In this document: positions 44,932 to 54,516 of the stretch, one piece after another
Position numbering within the stretch: position 1 is the first letter of the stretch
Layout: the number at the start of each line of letters is the position of its first letter
Origin: Microbulbifer sp. MKSA007
GTDB lineage: Bacteria; Pseudomonadota; Gammaproteobacteria; Pseudomonadales; Cellvibrionaceae
DNA: 64,000 nucleotides
Direction of reading: 5' to 3'
Assembly (NCBI GenBank): GCA_032615215.1
Contig: CP128431.1
Location: 186,001 to 250,000, forward strand
The notes under the pieces: generated by a model
Seen by the model: the letters and a program-made list of their open reading frames with translations, nothing else
The model's database searches: none
Told to the model about the DNA's origin: nothing
Made by a program: the position numbers and the translations under genes

Positions 44932-45935
44932 CACAGCCCCCCATTGTTGAACTGGCGGCGGATACGTGGATCAAGCCAGGCAAGTAGAATGTCAGAGAAC
45001 AACGTTCCAAGAACTGTAAGGAAGCTCAGGAACATGATGAGAGCAGCTGCCAGATACATATCTTCCTGGCGCAGCGCATCAAACAGCAGCGGGCCGGTGG
45101 TTTGCAGGCCCAACACGATGGAAACAATGGTGGAGCCAGACACGATCTGCACGAACAGTTCGTTGAGGCTGGAAACGAATGGGTTCAAGGCATGGCGAAC
45201 CGGGTACTTGGCCAGCACCCAATGCTCCGGCATGCCTTTGGCGCGGGCCGTCACAACATAAGGACGGTGTAGCTCATCCAGCAGGTTGGCGCGGATCGTA
45301 CGGATCACGCTGGCCGTACCAGCAGTGCCAAGCACGATCATCGGGATCCAGATATGAGCCATCAGATCACCGACACGGGCTAAAGACCATGGCGCATTGA
45401 CGTAATCCGGTGAGAACAGCCCACCGACATTTTGGCCAAAGTAACGGAAAGAAACGTACATCAACACAAGCGCCAACAGGAAGTTTGGTACAGCAAGGCC
45501 GATAAAACCAAGGAAGGTGGCGACGTAGTCACCAAGGGAATATTTGCGAACAGCAGAGAAAATGCCAACCGGAATAGCGACAGTCCAGATGAAAACCATG
45601 GAGCAGATGGAAAGCAAGGTGGTCATTCCCAACCGATCCCAGATCAGCTCTTCCACTGGCAGCTCATAGCTGAAAGAGCGCCCCAGATCTCCATGGACAA
45701 CCATTTTCCAGATCCAGTCAAAGTATTGGGCCAGAACGGATTTATCCAATCCATATATCTTCCGCAGACCTTCGGCTTCAGCAGCGGTGATGTAATCACC
45801 ATCCAACGATGCTTCCAAAACCAATCGGTCGATATAGTCTCCGGGTGGCAGCGTGATCACCAAAAACGCCACGAGCGAAATCGCGAGCAAGGTTGGGATC
45901 ATCAGCAGGACCCGTTTGACAACAAACATTCCCAT
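44931..45935 (-). CDS. Dpp/Opp-type ABC permease, DppB-like
   Basis: 334 residues, six membrane segments, with VKRVLLMIPTLLAISLVAFLV first and the EAA-type loop YVVTARAKGMPEHWVLAKYPV near residue 230. Forms the channel with the DppC-like subunit. It follows the binding-protein gene by 72 bases containing a hairpin that probably tunes the relative amount of the membrane proteins. Confidence 0.92.
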   Translation of the reverse strand: MGMFVVKRVLLMIPTLLAISLVAFLVITLPPGDYIDRLVLEASLDGDYITAAEAEGLRKIYGLDKSVLAQYFDWIWKMVVHGDLGRSFSYELPVEELIWDRLGMTTLLSICSMVFIWTVAIPVGIFSAVRKYSLGDYVATFLGFIGLAVPNFLLALVLMYVSFRYFGQNVGGLFSPDYVNAPWSLARVGDLMAHIWIPMIVLGTAGTASVIRTIRANLLDELHRPYVVTARAKGMPEHWVLAKYPVRHALNPFVSSLNELFVQIVSGSTIVSIVLGLQTTGPLLFDALRQEDMYLAAALIMFLSFLTVLGTLFSDILLAWLDPRIRRQFNNGGL

Positions 45936-45962
45936 TTAAAGCAGATATCCTAGTTGCAAGGC

Positions 45963-45990
45963 TCTGCCCCTCCCCGCAGGAAGGGGCAGA
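45963..45990 (-). other. Intercistronic hairpin after the binding-protein gene
   Basis: TCTGCCCCT (45963-45971) pairs with AGGGGCAGA (45982-45990) around a GC-rich loop. There is no T-tail, so it is more likely an RNA-stabilising or attenuating element that keeps binding-protein mRNA in excess over permease mRNA. Confidence 0.6.
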
Positions 45991-46007
45991 TTGGTTCGGG
46001 CGATCGA

Positions 46008-47963
46008 TTACTTCTTGGAAGGATCGATGTAGAAGCTGGAGAAGTTCACAGGAGCAGGACCCGGATACAGCCAACCTTCCAACAGTGTGTCCGGCACATT
46101 GCGCAGCTTGTTGCTGATGGAGCGGAACCCACCGCCCGGCAACGCAATGCCCATGGACAGGAAGTTGTCAGCAGAAAGCTGCATGAACTCTTCCATCAGC
46201 TCTGTCTGCTCCGCACCCACCTTGGTTGGCACCAGATCAGCGATCTCGTACATGCGCTTCACAGCTGCTGGCGGCTCAGTTGGAACTACGCCTTCACGGA
46301 TGGTCTTGTTCGGATCTTTCTTCAGATCGTACCAGGCATCCCAGCCTTCCCAGTTGCCGTGCTCCTTGAAGTTGGTCAGGCGCTCAAGGTTCACCAGTGG
46401 GAACTGGCCGCAGCCATTTTCACCCACCCAGATGGTGATCTCTTTATCCTGACGCTGCAGGGTCGCCATGTGGATCTCGTCACTGGCCACGCTCACCACC
46501 ACATCAAGTCCCAGCTCCTGCCAGTCTTTTGCGATGATCTGCATCATGTCCACCCAGTCCGGGCGGAAGCCTTCATTGACGTGCACGATGAACTTGAACG
46601 GTTTGCCATCAGGGCCGACGCGTTTGCCATCCGGTCCCATCGGCAGGATCTTATCCAGATGCTCGGCAGCAAGGTCAGGATCAAACACGGTGTACTGACG
46701 GGCCAGCTGATCATTGTAATAAGGAGATTCAGGACGTGGGCTGACCTGATATGGCTCTCCCTGCCCCAGATATACAGCATCGATGATCAGATCACGATCC
46801 ATGCCAAGCGACAGACCAATGCGGAAGTCCTTGCTCTGGAACACCTGCGCCTTGACTGGGTCAGGATGGTTCATGGCAAACATGAACTGCGCGTTGTTGT
46901 AGTTACAACTGTTTGCTGTCACCAGACGGTAGTTGCCGCGCTCTTTGTTGTCGAAGAACACTGCACGGTTTGGAGGCGTGGAGATGTTACGCGGAGAAAT
47001 GTCGATCTCACCCTGAACAGTCTTCAGCAGTGCAACTTCCGGATCCTTCGCCAGCACCCAGGTGCGTTTGTCGATGTAAGGCAGCTGGTTACAGGAGCTG
47101 TCGACCTTCCAATAGTACGGGTTGCGCTCAAAGGTGAAACGCTCTTTACCCAGAACAGCTTCGGTCGGGCGCCATGCAAGCATGGTTGGGCGGTCAGGGT
47201 CGTTGTGTTCGGCGTTTTTGCCGTAAGTGCCGATGCGGCCCAGCCACCATTTTCCGAAGTCAGCCTCACCCGCATCTGCCATCATCTTGGCAACGCCATC
47301 CGGGTTCAGTTCTTTCATGAAGTCTTTGACGTAGTGCTCAGCAAACTGAACCACACGCTGGCCGTATGGAGACGCCATATCCAGCAGGAAGACACCGTTT
47401 GGCTGGCTCCAGGAGAAGCGGATGGTGGTGTCATCCAGTGCTTCCACTTTGGCAGCTTCACCATTAACGATAAACATCTTGCGAGGGCCCTTCGGGTTGA
47501 TCTCGCTGTTGGTTTCAACGTAGTCCCACCAGAACTGGATGTCCTTGGCGGTGAATGGTTTGCCGTCGGACCACTTCAGCCCTTCACGCAGTTTGAAGGT
47601 GTAGGTGGTTGCATCCTCTGAGATGTCCCAGCTCTCAGCGATGTTTGGCAGAACCTCGGAGCCATCCGGGCTCCAGCGTACCAGCGGGTCATATCCATAA
47701 CGACGATAATCACCGATACGGGTACCCGCATAAACGTCGGTCATCTCGCCGCCGTAAGTGCCGATGCCCTCAATCCCTTCAACAACGAGTGGATTAACCG
47801 GCAGACGATCCGCGACAGCTGGCAGACCGGACATCTGATCCAGAAGCGGTGCCTGATTATATGCTGAACATTGATTGGCAGAAGCTGCAGCTGTGGCTGC
47901 CACAAGGGCCAGCGCGCTTACTGCTCCGGCGAAAACCACCTGCCGACTACGTTTCAAACTCAT
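46008..47963 (-). CDS. Oligosaccharide/oligopeptide ABC substrate-binding protein (SBP_bac_5)
   Basis: 651 residues, large for the family. The ATG at 47963 follows GGAGGAA by about 8 bases; a longer frame from 48005 would spoil the signal peptide (RSRQVVFAGAVSALALVAATAAASA, cut near NQC). SBP_bac_5 features include ESWDISEDATTYTFKLREGLKWSDGKPFT near residue 105 (shown here as a region, not a full quote of the family signature) and WVLAKDPEVALLKTVQGEID. Such long binding proteins often bind bulky plant or algal oligosaccharides. It is the first gene of the minus-strand operon 47963-39352 and divergent from a LacI/GH95 unit. Confidence 0.92.
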   Translation of the reverse strand: MSLKRSRQVVFAGAVSALALVAATAAASANQCSAYNQAPLLDQMSGLPAVADRLPVNPLVVEGIEGIGTYGGEMTDVYAGTRIGDYRRYGYDPLVRWSPDGSEVLPNIAESWDISEDATTYTFKLREGLKWSDGKPFTAKDIQFWWDYVETNSEINPKGPRKMFIVNGEAAKVEALDDTTIRFSWSQPNGVFLLDMASPYGQRVVQFAEHYVKDFMKELNPDGVAKMMADAGEADFGKWWLGRIGTYGKNAEHNDPDRPTMLAWRPTEAVLGKERFTFERNPYYWKVDSSCNQLPYIDKRTWVLAKDPEVALLKTVQGEIDISPRNISTPPNRAVFFDNKERGNYRLVTANSCNYNNAQFMFAMNHPDPVKAQVFQSKDFRIGLSLGMDRDLIIDAVYLGQGEPYQVSPRPESPYYNDQLARQYTVFDPDLAAEHLDKILPMGPDGKRVGPDGKPFKFIVHVNEGFRPDWVDMMQIIAKDWQELGLDVVVSVASDEIHMATLQRQDKEITIWVGENGCGQFPLVNLERLTNFKEHGNWEGWDAWYDLKKDPNKTIREGVVPTEPPAAVKRMYEIADLVPTKVGAEQTELMEEFMQLSADNFLSMGIALPGGGFRSISNKLRNVPDTLLEGWLYPGPAPVNFSSFYIDPSKK

Positions 47964-48356
47964 TGCAAAATTCCTCCGCAAGCTTTGTGTAAAGACTACC
48001 AGCAATTGGAATCGCTGTAATCCTTTTCACTTTTTTGCTTCTACACATGACACTCATATGACGAATCGGCGTCTTATATTGAAGCTTGCCAGCAGGTCTC
48101 CTCCCATACCGACATTCTTAGGTGAGCTATATAATTCGCAGAATTGCAACAGTTGTGAGTTTTAATTTCACTTGTTACGCCCCGAAAATTAGTATAAACC
48201 CATAAATAGCAGCCGTGAAATATCAAAGTGTAACGTTTACATGTTTTTGATCGTATTTTTACATGACTGTTTTATGAAACTCTGATTCATCGAGACCCGC
48301 TCCCACACTTCTATGAGTGTTGCATAATAATACATTTTCGCGAGGACTTTTTTGGC
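47964..48356. promoter_or_regulatory. Divergent promoter region with LacI-type operator candidate
   Basis: 393 bases between the binding-protein gene and the divergent LacI gene; no ORF is convincing. TGTAACGTTTACA at 48229-48241 is a near-palindrome with the CG centre of LacI-family sites and shares TAACGTTT with the site at 9090-9102. The rest is AT-rich and should hold both promoters. Either LacI protein of the locus (40626 or 48357) could bind here. Confidence 0.5.
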
Positions 48357-49385
48357 ATGACCGATATTCGTCGTGTAGCAGAGGTAGCAGGTGTATCCAC
48401 GGCCACCGTGTCGCGGGTCATCAACAACACTGGCCCTGTGAACGCCAAAACTCGTGAAAAGGTGCAGCAGGCAATTATTGAGCTGGATTATCGCCCGAAC
48501 AAACTGGCGAGCAGCCTGCGGCAGAAAGAAACCCGCATCGTCGGCATTCTTCAAACCGATCACAGCACGCATTTCAGTTCCATATTCGCCGACGCTGCCG
48601 AAGACACGCTCTTCAATCATGGCTTCACCACGATCATGAGCAACACCTACGGCGAGCGGGCGATGGAAGAAGAGCAGATTGAGTTTCTGCTCGATATGCG
48701 CGTTGGCGGCATTCTTCTGCGTCCATTCAAAGACACCTCGCACATCCCTTCTCTTATCCAACGTCTGGAGAAGGCGCATGTGGCGTGCGTGTTGGTAGAG
48801 AGCTATCCGGTTGATCCGCTGCAGTTTCATGCCAACCTCAACAACGTGCAGGGCGGGCACATCGCCATTCAGCATCTTCTGGAACAGGGACACCGTTCCA
48901 TTGGCATGCTGCTGCCGTTTGAACCGTGGCATACAGAAGGCCCGCATGATTTACGCCTGGCAGCTGTACAGCGCGCAATTGCTCAGTTTCCAGAGCCTGT
49001 TGAGCTGCGCATCAAACGGCACAACGCCAAGGATCAGGTCGCCTTTGGCTTTGAAGCAACACGGTCTTTGCTGGAGATCTCTCCTGAAATCACCGCGATC
49101 TTTGGAACCACAGACCTGCTGGCCGCAGGCGCTCTCCATGCAGCTCAGGAGATGAACCTTTCGGTGCCGACGGATCTTTCAATCATCGGATACGACGACA
49201 GCTATGTCGCCTCTTCCATGCACCCTCGCCTGACCACTGTTTCCCAACCCATCACCGCTCTCGGAGAAGCCACCGGAAAACTTCTGCTTTCCATCATAGA
49301 AGACCCGGCAATCCCACCTCGCTCCGTTTCTATTTCCAACATTTTGAAGGTTCGGGACAGCACCGGACCTGCCCGAACTTCTTAG
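48357..49385 (+). CDS. LacI-family regulator upstream of GH95 alpha-fucosidase
   Basis: 342 residues. Helix-turn-helix IRRVAEVAGVSTATVSRVIN at the N-terminus and LacI hinge are clear, then a sugar-responsive domain ending in SIIGYDDSYVASSMHP. GAGGA lies 11 bases before the ATG. It is 10 bases from the fucosidase gene and divergent from the transporter operon, an ideal place to control both. Expected ligand: a fucose-containing sugar, by context only. Confidence 0.93.
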   Translation: MTDIRRVAEVAGVSTATVSRVINNTGPVNAKTREKVQQAIIELDYRPNKLASSLRQKETRIVGILQTDHSTHFSSIFADAAEDTLFNHGFTTIMSNTYGERAMEEEQIEFLLDMRVGGILLRPFKDTSHIPSLIQRLEKAHVACVLVESYPVDPLQFHANLNNVQGGHIAIQHLLEQGHRSIGMLLPFEPWHTEGPHDLRLAAVQRAIAQFPEPVELRIKRHNAKDQVAFGFEATRSLLEISPEITAIFGTTDLLAAGALHAAQEMNLSVPTDLSIIGYDDSYVASSMHPRLTTVSQPITALGEATGKLLLSIIEDPAIPPRSVSISNILKVRDSTGPARTS

Positions 49386-49395
49386 GATAGTCATC

Positions 49396-51903
49396 GTGAT
49401 TACAGATTTCTTCCCAAACGCCGATCCGGCACATACACTCTGGTACGACACGCCCGCAGCTCATTGGAACGAAGCCTTACCACTTGGAAACGGCCGCTTG
49501 GGGGCTATGGTCTACGGCAATCCGCTGAGCGCACGCATTCACCTTAATGAAGACACGCTCTATTCAGGCGAGCCGACACGCATCTATCCGGTGCCCGAAA
49601 TTGCGCATCAGATTGATCACGTGGAAGCTCTGCTAAGAGACGGCAAGCTGTTTGAAGCTCAGGAGTTCGTGCGCAAAAACTGGACAGGACGGCAGGGGCA
49701 GGCATATCAGCCGGTTGGCAATCTGTTCATCACCGTGGCCGATGACAGTCCTGTTTCAAACTATCGCCGAGCACTGGACATCCGTCACTCCCTGCATCAC
49801 GAAAGCTACGAGCAGAACGGCACAAAGTTCGAGCGCACCAGTTTTGCTAGCTTCCCAGACAACGTCATTGTTGTGCGCCTGACTGCAAATAAACCCGGCG
49901 CCCTCTCCTTCAACCTGCGCTACGACAGCCCGCACCCAACCTGCCGCACCACGCACGAAGCGGAGAACACACGCCTGCACCTTCGCGGACAGGCCCCGGC
50001 CTTCACCAGCAGCCGTGTGATTGAGCGTATCGAGCATGATCTGGAGCAGCACAGAAATCCGGAGATTTTTGGTGCTAACGGCAAACTCCGCCCCTTTGCT
50101 GAAAACGAGCAGGACGGACATCGCGGCGGCATCGTCTACAGCGAGGATGGCTTAGGCGAAGGTACTTACTTTGAAGCAGGCCTTTCTGTTGAACTGGAAG
50201 GCGGACGCATTCGCCCGGAACGGGGCGAGCTGCACATTGAAGACGCGACAGCGGTTACCCTTCGTATCGCAATGGCGACCAGCTTCAACGGACCAGACAA
50301 GAGCCCTAGCCGGGACGGAAAAGATCCCGCTCCAATCGTGACAAGTGCTTTGGATGAAGCGGGCTCTGTTTCCTATGCAGATATGCTGCAAAAACACCGC
50401 GACGACGTGTTGAGACTGTTTGATCGCGTCTCGCTCAAGTTAGGCAATGACGCCATCCCTGATGTGCCAACAAGTACGCGGTTGGAGCAGTTCCAGGAAA
50501 AAGGTGATCCAGCCCTTGCTGCGTTGCAGTTCCAATATGGCCGCTATCTTCTGATTGCCTCATCCCGTGCAGGTAGCCAGCCGCCAAACCTGCAGGGCAT
50601 CTGGAACAATCTGCGCCGCCCGCAGTGGTCTTCCAACTACACCATGAACATCAATCTGGAGATGAACTACTGGCCTGCGGAAATCACCGGTCTTTCAGAC
50701 CTGCATGAACCGCTTTTCATGCTTATCGAAGAGCTGGCGGTATCTGGTGCTCGAACAGCCAGGAAGATGTTCAACGCACCCGGCTGGTGCGCCTTCCATA
50801 ACACGACCATCTGGCGCGATAGCGTCCCATCTCCTTGTGATCCTGCCTCTGCTTTCTGGCCAATGGCAGCAGGATGGTTGCTCTCTCATATGTGGGAGCA
50901 CTTCCTTTATACCGGCGATAAGGAGTTCCTGAAGAACCGCGCCTATCCGCTGATGAAGTCTGCCGCTGAATTTTATGAGTGGTGGCTTTGTGAGAACAAG
51001 GATGGCTATCTGGTGCCAAAGGTCAGCACCAGCCCGGAGAACCGATATCTGGACGAAGACGGCCATGTCATCACCGTCGATCAAGGCAGCACCATGGACT
51101 GCGCGATCATCCGTGAGACCTTCGCCAACACAGCAGCAGCCGCGAAACTGCTGGAGCTTGATGCTGAGCTGGCAAATACGCTGGAAGCAAAGGCCGCACG
51201 GTTATTGCCTTATCAGATTGGCGCACAAGGCCAGGTGCAGGAATGGTCTCAGGACTTCAAGGAGTTCATGCCGACTCACCGTCACCTCTCTCATCTTTAC
51301 GGGCTGTTCCCGTGCGATCAAATCGGCAAAGACACGCCAGATCTGCTGAAGGCGTCCGTTCGCTCTCTGGAGATCCGCGGCGATTTGGCGACAGGTTGGA
51401 GCATGGGCTGGAAGATCTGCCTTTGGGCACGTGTGGGTGATGGCGACCATGCCTACAAGATCATCCATAACATGTTCAATCGGGTGGAAAATGAAGCGCC
51501 AAAGAGTGAAGATGGCGGCCTATATGGCAACCTCATGATCGCTCACCCTCCGTTCCAGATTGATGGCAACTTTGGCTACACACGCGGTGTCGCTGAGATG
51601 CTGATGAACACCACTCACAATGGCATCGAACTTCTGCCCGCCTTGCCAAGCGTTTGGCCTGAGGGTGAAGTGCGGGGTCTGCGGGCGAGAGGTGGGTTTG
51701 AAGTTGATGTAACCTGGCAACACGGCAAACCAACTCAGGCCAAGATTATCAGCCATCATGGCGGCGAGCTGAGGGTGCTTTGCAAACTGCCGTTTGCTGG
51801 GTCCAGCTTCGATGCAACCCTGCAACTTTATGTGGCAACGCAAAATACTGTCGCGGGAGAAACGTTGACGCTTTCCTTTGATGAAGCTTTGGTGAACTCC
51901 TAG
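49396..51903 (+). CDS. GH95 alpha-L-fucosidase-family glycoside hydrolase
   Basis: 835 residues, full length for GH95. The N-terminus WYDTPAAHWNEALPLGNGRL is the family hallmark; later SSNYTMNINLEMNYW holds the asparagines that assist catalysis in the Bifidobacterium enzyme, then HRHLSHLYGLFPCD and the Asp of QIDGNFGYT. The family hydrolyses alpha-1,2-linked L-fucose (some members L-galactose) by inversion. No signal peptide is present, so it works on imported oligosaccharide in the cytosol. GTG start with AGGATAG upstream. Cotranscribed with the LacI gene; ThuA-like and Gfo/Idh/MocA genes follow. Confidence 0.92.
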   Translation: MITDFFPNADPAHTLWYDTPAAHWNEALPLGNGRLGAMVYGNPLSARIHLNEDTLYSGEPTRIYPVPEIAHQIDHVEALLRDGKLFEAQEFVRKNWTGRQGQAYQPVGNLFITVADDSPVSNYRRALDIRHSLHHESYEQNGTKFERTSFASFPDNVIVVRLTANKPGALSFNLRYDSPHPTCRTTHEAENTRLHLRGQAPAFTSSRVIERIEHDLEQHRNPEIFGANGKLRPFAENEQDGHRGGIVYSEDGLGEGTYFEAGLSVELEGGRIRPERGELHIEDATAVTLRIAMATSFNGPDKSPSRDGKDPAPIVTSALDEAGSVSYADMLQKHRDDVLRLFDRVSLKLGNDAIPDVPTSTRLEQFQEKGDPALAALQFQYGRYLLIASSRAGSQPPNLQGIWNNLRRPQWSSNYTMNINLEMNYWPAEITGLSDLHEPLFMLIEELAVSGARTARKMFNAPGWCAFHNTTIWRDSVPSPCDPASAFWPMAAGWLLSHMWEHFLYTGDKEFLKNRAYPLMKSAAEFYEWWLCENKDGYLVPKVSTSPENRYLDEDGHVITVDQGSTMDCAIIRETFANTAAAAKLLELDAELANTLEAKAARLLPYQIGAQGQVQEWSQDFKEFMPTHRHLSHLYGLFPCDQIGKDTPDLLKASVRSLEIRGDLATGWSMGWKICLWARVGDGDHAYKIIHNMFNRVENEAPKSEDGGLYGNLMIAHPPFQIDGNFGYTRGVAEMLMNTTHNGIELLPALPSVWPEGEVRGLRARGGFEVDVTWQHGKPTQAKIISHHGGELRVLCKLPFAGSSFDATLQLYVATQNTVAGETLTLSFDEALVNS

Positions 51904-52230
51904 TCCGTAAAACCTTCTAGAAAATGAGGTGACTAGCTATGGAATCCCCGCAAAAACTTGAGGTTACTTAGAGGGGTTCCATTGTGCGCAGTAAATCGGT
52001 TGCACTGCAACAAATGTTTCGGTGAATTTCTTGATATTTCATTGGCATTTCATACCAAGGTTGAAGCAGAGTTGAAGTCAACCGCGTTCTGCGGTCCCAA
52101 GACGCGATAGCATCGCACCTACACAAATGAACAATTCCGCAGTCTTTCTCGCAATGAGGAAGGCCCTTTTCCATATGGCCGTTTTGTCTGGTCCTCAGGC
52201 AAGACACTCCACATTTATCGGAATACGCCA
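51904..52230. other. Intergenic region after the fucosidase gene
   Basis: About 330 bases. An imperfect hairpin (GGAATCCCC 51941-51949 with GGGGTTCC 51973-51980, one bulged T) may end or process the fucosidase transcript. A minus-strand frame here is not convincing. A promoter for the ThuA-like gene is expected in the second half. Confidence 0.4.
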
Positions 52231-53013
52231 ATGATTAAGACCATTGTCTGGGGCGAAAACGTCCACGAGCAAAAGAACAAAATTGTTGCAGACATCTATC
52301 CCGATGGCATGCACAATCACATCGCTGCTGCTTTGAACAATGATCCAGAAATTTCTGCCACAACCGCCGTTCTTCAGGACCCGGAACACGGCCTGACTGA
52401 AGAGCGCCTTGCAGACACAGACGTTTTGATCTGGTGGGGCCATGCGGCACACGGCGACGTGTCTGACGAGATTGTTGAACGTGTGTGCGAACGCGTCTGG
52501 TCCGGCATGGGCATGATCTTCCTGCACTCCGCGCACTTTGCAAAACCATTCAAACGCCTGATGGGCGCACCTTGTAACCTGACATGGCGTGAAGCTGGCG
52601 AGCGTGAGCGTCTTTGGGTAACATCCCGCAACCACCCGATCACTGCAGGCATTCCGGACAGCTTTGAGCTGGAAAACGAAGAAATGTACGGCGAGCCATT
52701 TGGTGTGCCGGAGCCGCTGGAAACTGTCTTCATCAGCTGGTTCCAGGGCGGCGAAGTGTTCCGTTCCGGCCTGACCTACAAGCGCGGTGCAGGTAACATC
52801 TTCTACTTCCGCCCAGGTCATGAAACCTATCCAACCTATCACAATGAAACCGTTCAGCGCGTTATCGCCAATGGCGTGAAGTGGGCCTACAACCCGCAGC
52901 CACGCGTGGCAGATCCAAATGCAGCGCCAAACGTTCCGGTCGATCAGGCTCCTGAAAAGATCGAGGAACGCGGCCCACGTCTGCATAAAGCTGGCGAGGA
53001 AGGTTACCGGTAA
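52231..53013 (+). CDS. ThuA-like trehalose/glycoside utilisation protein
   Basis: 260 residues of the ThuA family (class I glutamine-amidotransferase-like fold): VLIWWGHAAHGDVSD, MIFLHSAHFAKPFKRLMG and IFYFRPGHETYPTYHNETV. In rhizobia ThuA acts with the dehydrogenase ThuB in converting disaccharides through 3-keto derivatives. It overlaps the following oxidoreductase by one base (TAATG), the same pairing. Here the pair probably handles a glycoside released by the neighbouring transporter and fucosidase system. Confidence 0.88.
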   Translation: MIKTIVWGENVHEQKNKIVADIYPDGMHNHIAAALNNDPEISATTAVLQDPEHGLTEERLADTDVLIWWGHAAHGDVSDEIVERVCERVWSGMGMIFLHSAHFAKPFKRLMGAPCNLTWREAGERERLWVTSRNHPITAGIPDSFELENEEMYGEPFGVPEPLETVFISWFQGGEVFRSGLTYKRGAGNIFYFRPGHETYPTYHNETVQRVIANGVKWAYNPQPRVADPNAAPNVPVDQAPEKIEERGPRLHKAGEEGYR

Positions 53014-54083
53014 TGCGTCTGGTCATTGTAGGAACTGGCGGCATGGCAAACAGCCATGCCAAGAAGTTCGGCGAAATTGAAGGCGTAGACATCGTCGGCG
53101 GTGTTGACCGCAACGAAGAGCGCCTGACTGCGTTTTGCGATGAACATAACATCGAGAAGCGCTTCACCTCTCTGGAAGATGCTCTTGCATGGGGTGAGTT
53201 TGATGCCGTGGCAAACGTAACACCGGATGCCGTGCACCACCCAACCACCATGCCGCTTCTGGCTGCTGGCAAGCACGTCTTCTGCGAAAAGCCGTTGGCA
53301 AGCAACTTCGCTGATGCAGATGAGATGGCAACCGCAGCAGATCAGGCTGGTTTGATCAACATGGTCAACCTGTCCTATCGCGACGTGTCCGCCCTTCAGA
53401 AAGCCCATGAGTTGATTGCGGCTGGCGAGATTGGTGAAATCCGTCACTTTGAGGCTTCTTACCTGCAAAGCTGGTTGACCCAGCCTGCGTGGGGTCACTG
53501 GGACAAAGAAGAAAAGTGGCTCTGGCGCCTCTCTGAATCTCACGGTTCACTGGGCGTTCTGGGTGATGTGGGCATTCACATCCTCGACTTTGCGGGCTTT
53601 GCCATCGGCGCGCCGTATCAGTCTGTCTCCTGTCATCTGAAGACCTTCGATAAAGCACCGGGCAATCAGATTGGTGAGTACAAGCTGGACGCCAACGACA
53701 GCTTCACCATGATGGCTGAAACAGCATCGGGTGCTGTTGGCGTCGTTCACGCCAGCCGCTTTGCCTCTGGCCACATGAACGATCTGCATCTTCAGATTCA
53801 CGGTACAAAGGGCGGCATCAAAGTCACCAACACGGGTGATTTGGGTGAACTGTTCGTTTGCTCTGGCCCTAATCTGGAAAAGGCGGAGTGGGAGCAGGTT
53901 GCACTGAGCCCGACGCCAAACAACTATCGCAAGTTTGCAGAAGCGGTGAAATCCGGCGTCAACGGACACCCGACATTCCGCCATGCAGCGAATCTTCAGC
54001 AGGTGCTGGACCTTGCTGTTGAGAGCAGCAAGGCTGGTGGACGCAAGGATATACCGTTATCCACGCAACTGCAGGATGCATAA
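53013..54083 (+). CDS. Gfo/Idh/MocA-family oxidoreductase (ThuB-like)
   Basis: 356 residues. N-terminal Rossmann fold (RLVIVGTGGMANSHAKKF), the conserved FCEKPLASN near residue 90 with the catalytic-region Lys, and LGDVGIHILDFAGF in the second domain with Asp and His. The family oxidises or reduces sugars and inositols with NAD(P). Coupled to the ThuA-like gene. A strong terminator follows after 10 bases. Confidence 0.92.
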   Translation: MRLVIVGTGGMANSHAKKFGEIEGVDIVGGVDRNEERLTAFCDEHNIEKRFTSLEDALAWGEFDAVANVTPDAVHHPTTMPLLAAGKHVFCEKPLASNFADADEMATAADQAGLINMVNLSYRDVSALQKAHELIAAGEIGEIRHFEASYLQSWLTQPAWGHWDKEEKWLWRLSESHGSLGVLGDVGIHILDFAGFAIGAPYQSVSCHLKTFDKAPGNQIGEYKLDANDSFTMMAETASGAVGVVHASRFASGHMNDLHLQIHGTKGGIKVTNTGDLGELFVCSGPNLEKAEWEQVALSPTPNNYRKFAEAVKSGVNGHPTFRHAANLQQVLDLAVESSKAGGRKDIPLSTQLQDA

Positions 54084-54091
54084 GAAACCAA

Positions 54092-54116
54092 GGGGGAGCC
54101 TCGGCTCCCCTTTTTT
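54092..54116 (+). terminator. Rho-independent terminator after the ThuA/ThuB-like pair
   Basis: GGGGAGCC (54093-54100) pairs with GGCTCCCC (54103-54110), with a tight loop, followed by T6 (54111-54116). It ends the plus-strand unit. Confidence 0.93.
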
Positions 54117-54516
54117 ATATGCAACCTACTCTTGTATTGTCCGGACAATTCATGGACAAAAAACAGAATTTACCCTCTATTTATAAATGTAATGGTCAAT
54201 ATTCTTTTCCAGCTGGTCAAATAAAGGGCGTTCTTATGTTGAACCCTTGTTCTATTTTCTAAGAAACGACTGCCTACACTTATTCGCCAACCTAACCAAA
54301 CCATTTAGTACTAATATTTCAAAATTACCTAAAATATAAACACATAATAATACTTGAATATACTAGGGTGTTTAGACTTCATTATTCCTAAATAAAATAT
54401 TAAAGACAATTAAAACTAAATCTTTCCCTTAATTATCTGCGATGAACCATTGCGCTTATCTTTCAGTTTAATTATTCAGTGCATGCAATTTAGTTTAAAG
54501 TCTTGCCGAGGATATT
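54117..54516. other. AT-rich intergenic region with a 14-bp palindrome
   Basis: 400 bases, very AT-rich in 54280-54440, no gene seen. It should carry the promoter of the GGDEF/EAL gene. ATTGTCCGGACAAT (54136-54149) is listed separately. Confidence 0.5.
54136..54149. promoter_or_regulatory. Perfect 14-bp palindrome, GntR/FadR-like operator candidate
   Basis: ATTGTCCGGACAAT is a perfect palindrome resembling TNGTNNNACNA-type sites of the GntR (FCD) family. It follows the terminator at 54116 and lies 367 bases before the GGDEF/EAL gene. No GntR gene is in the window. Confidence 0.5.
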
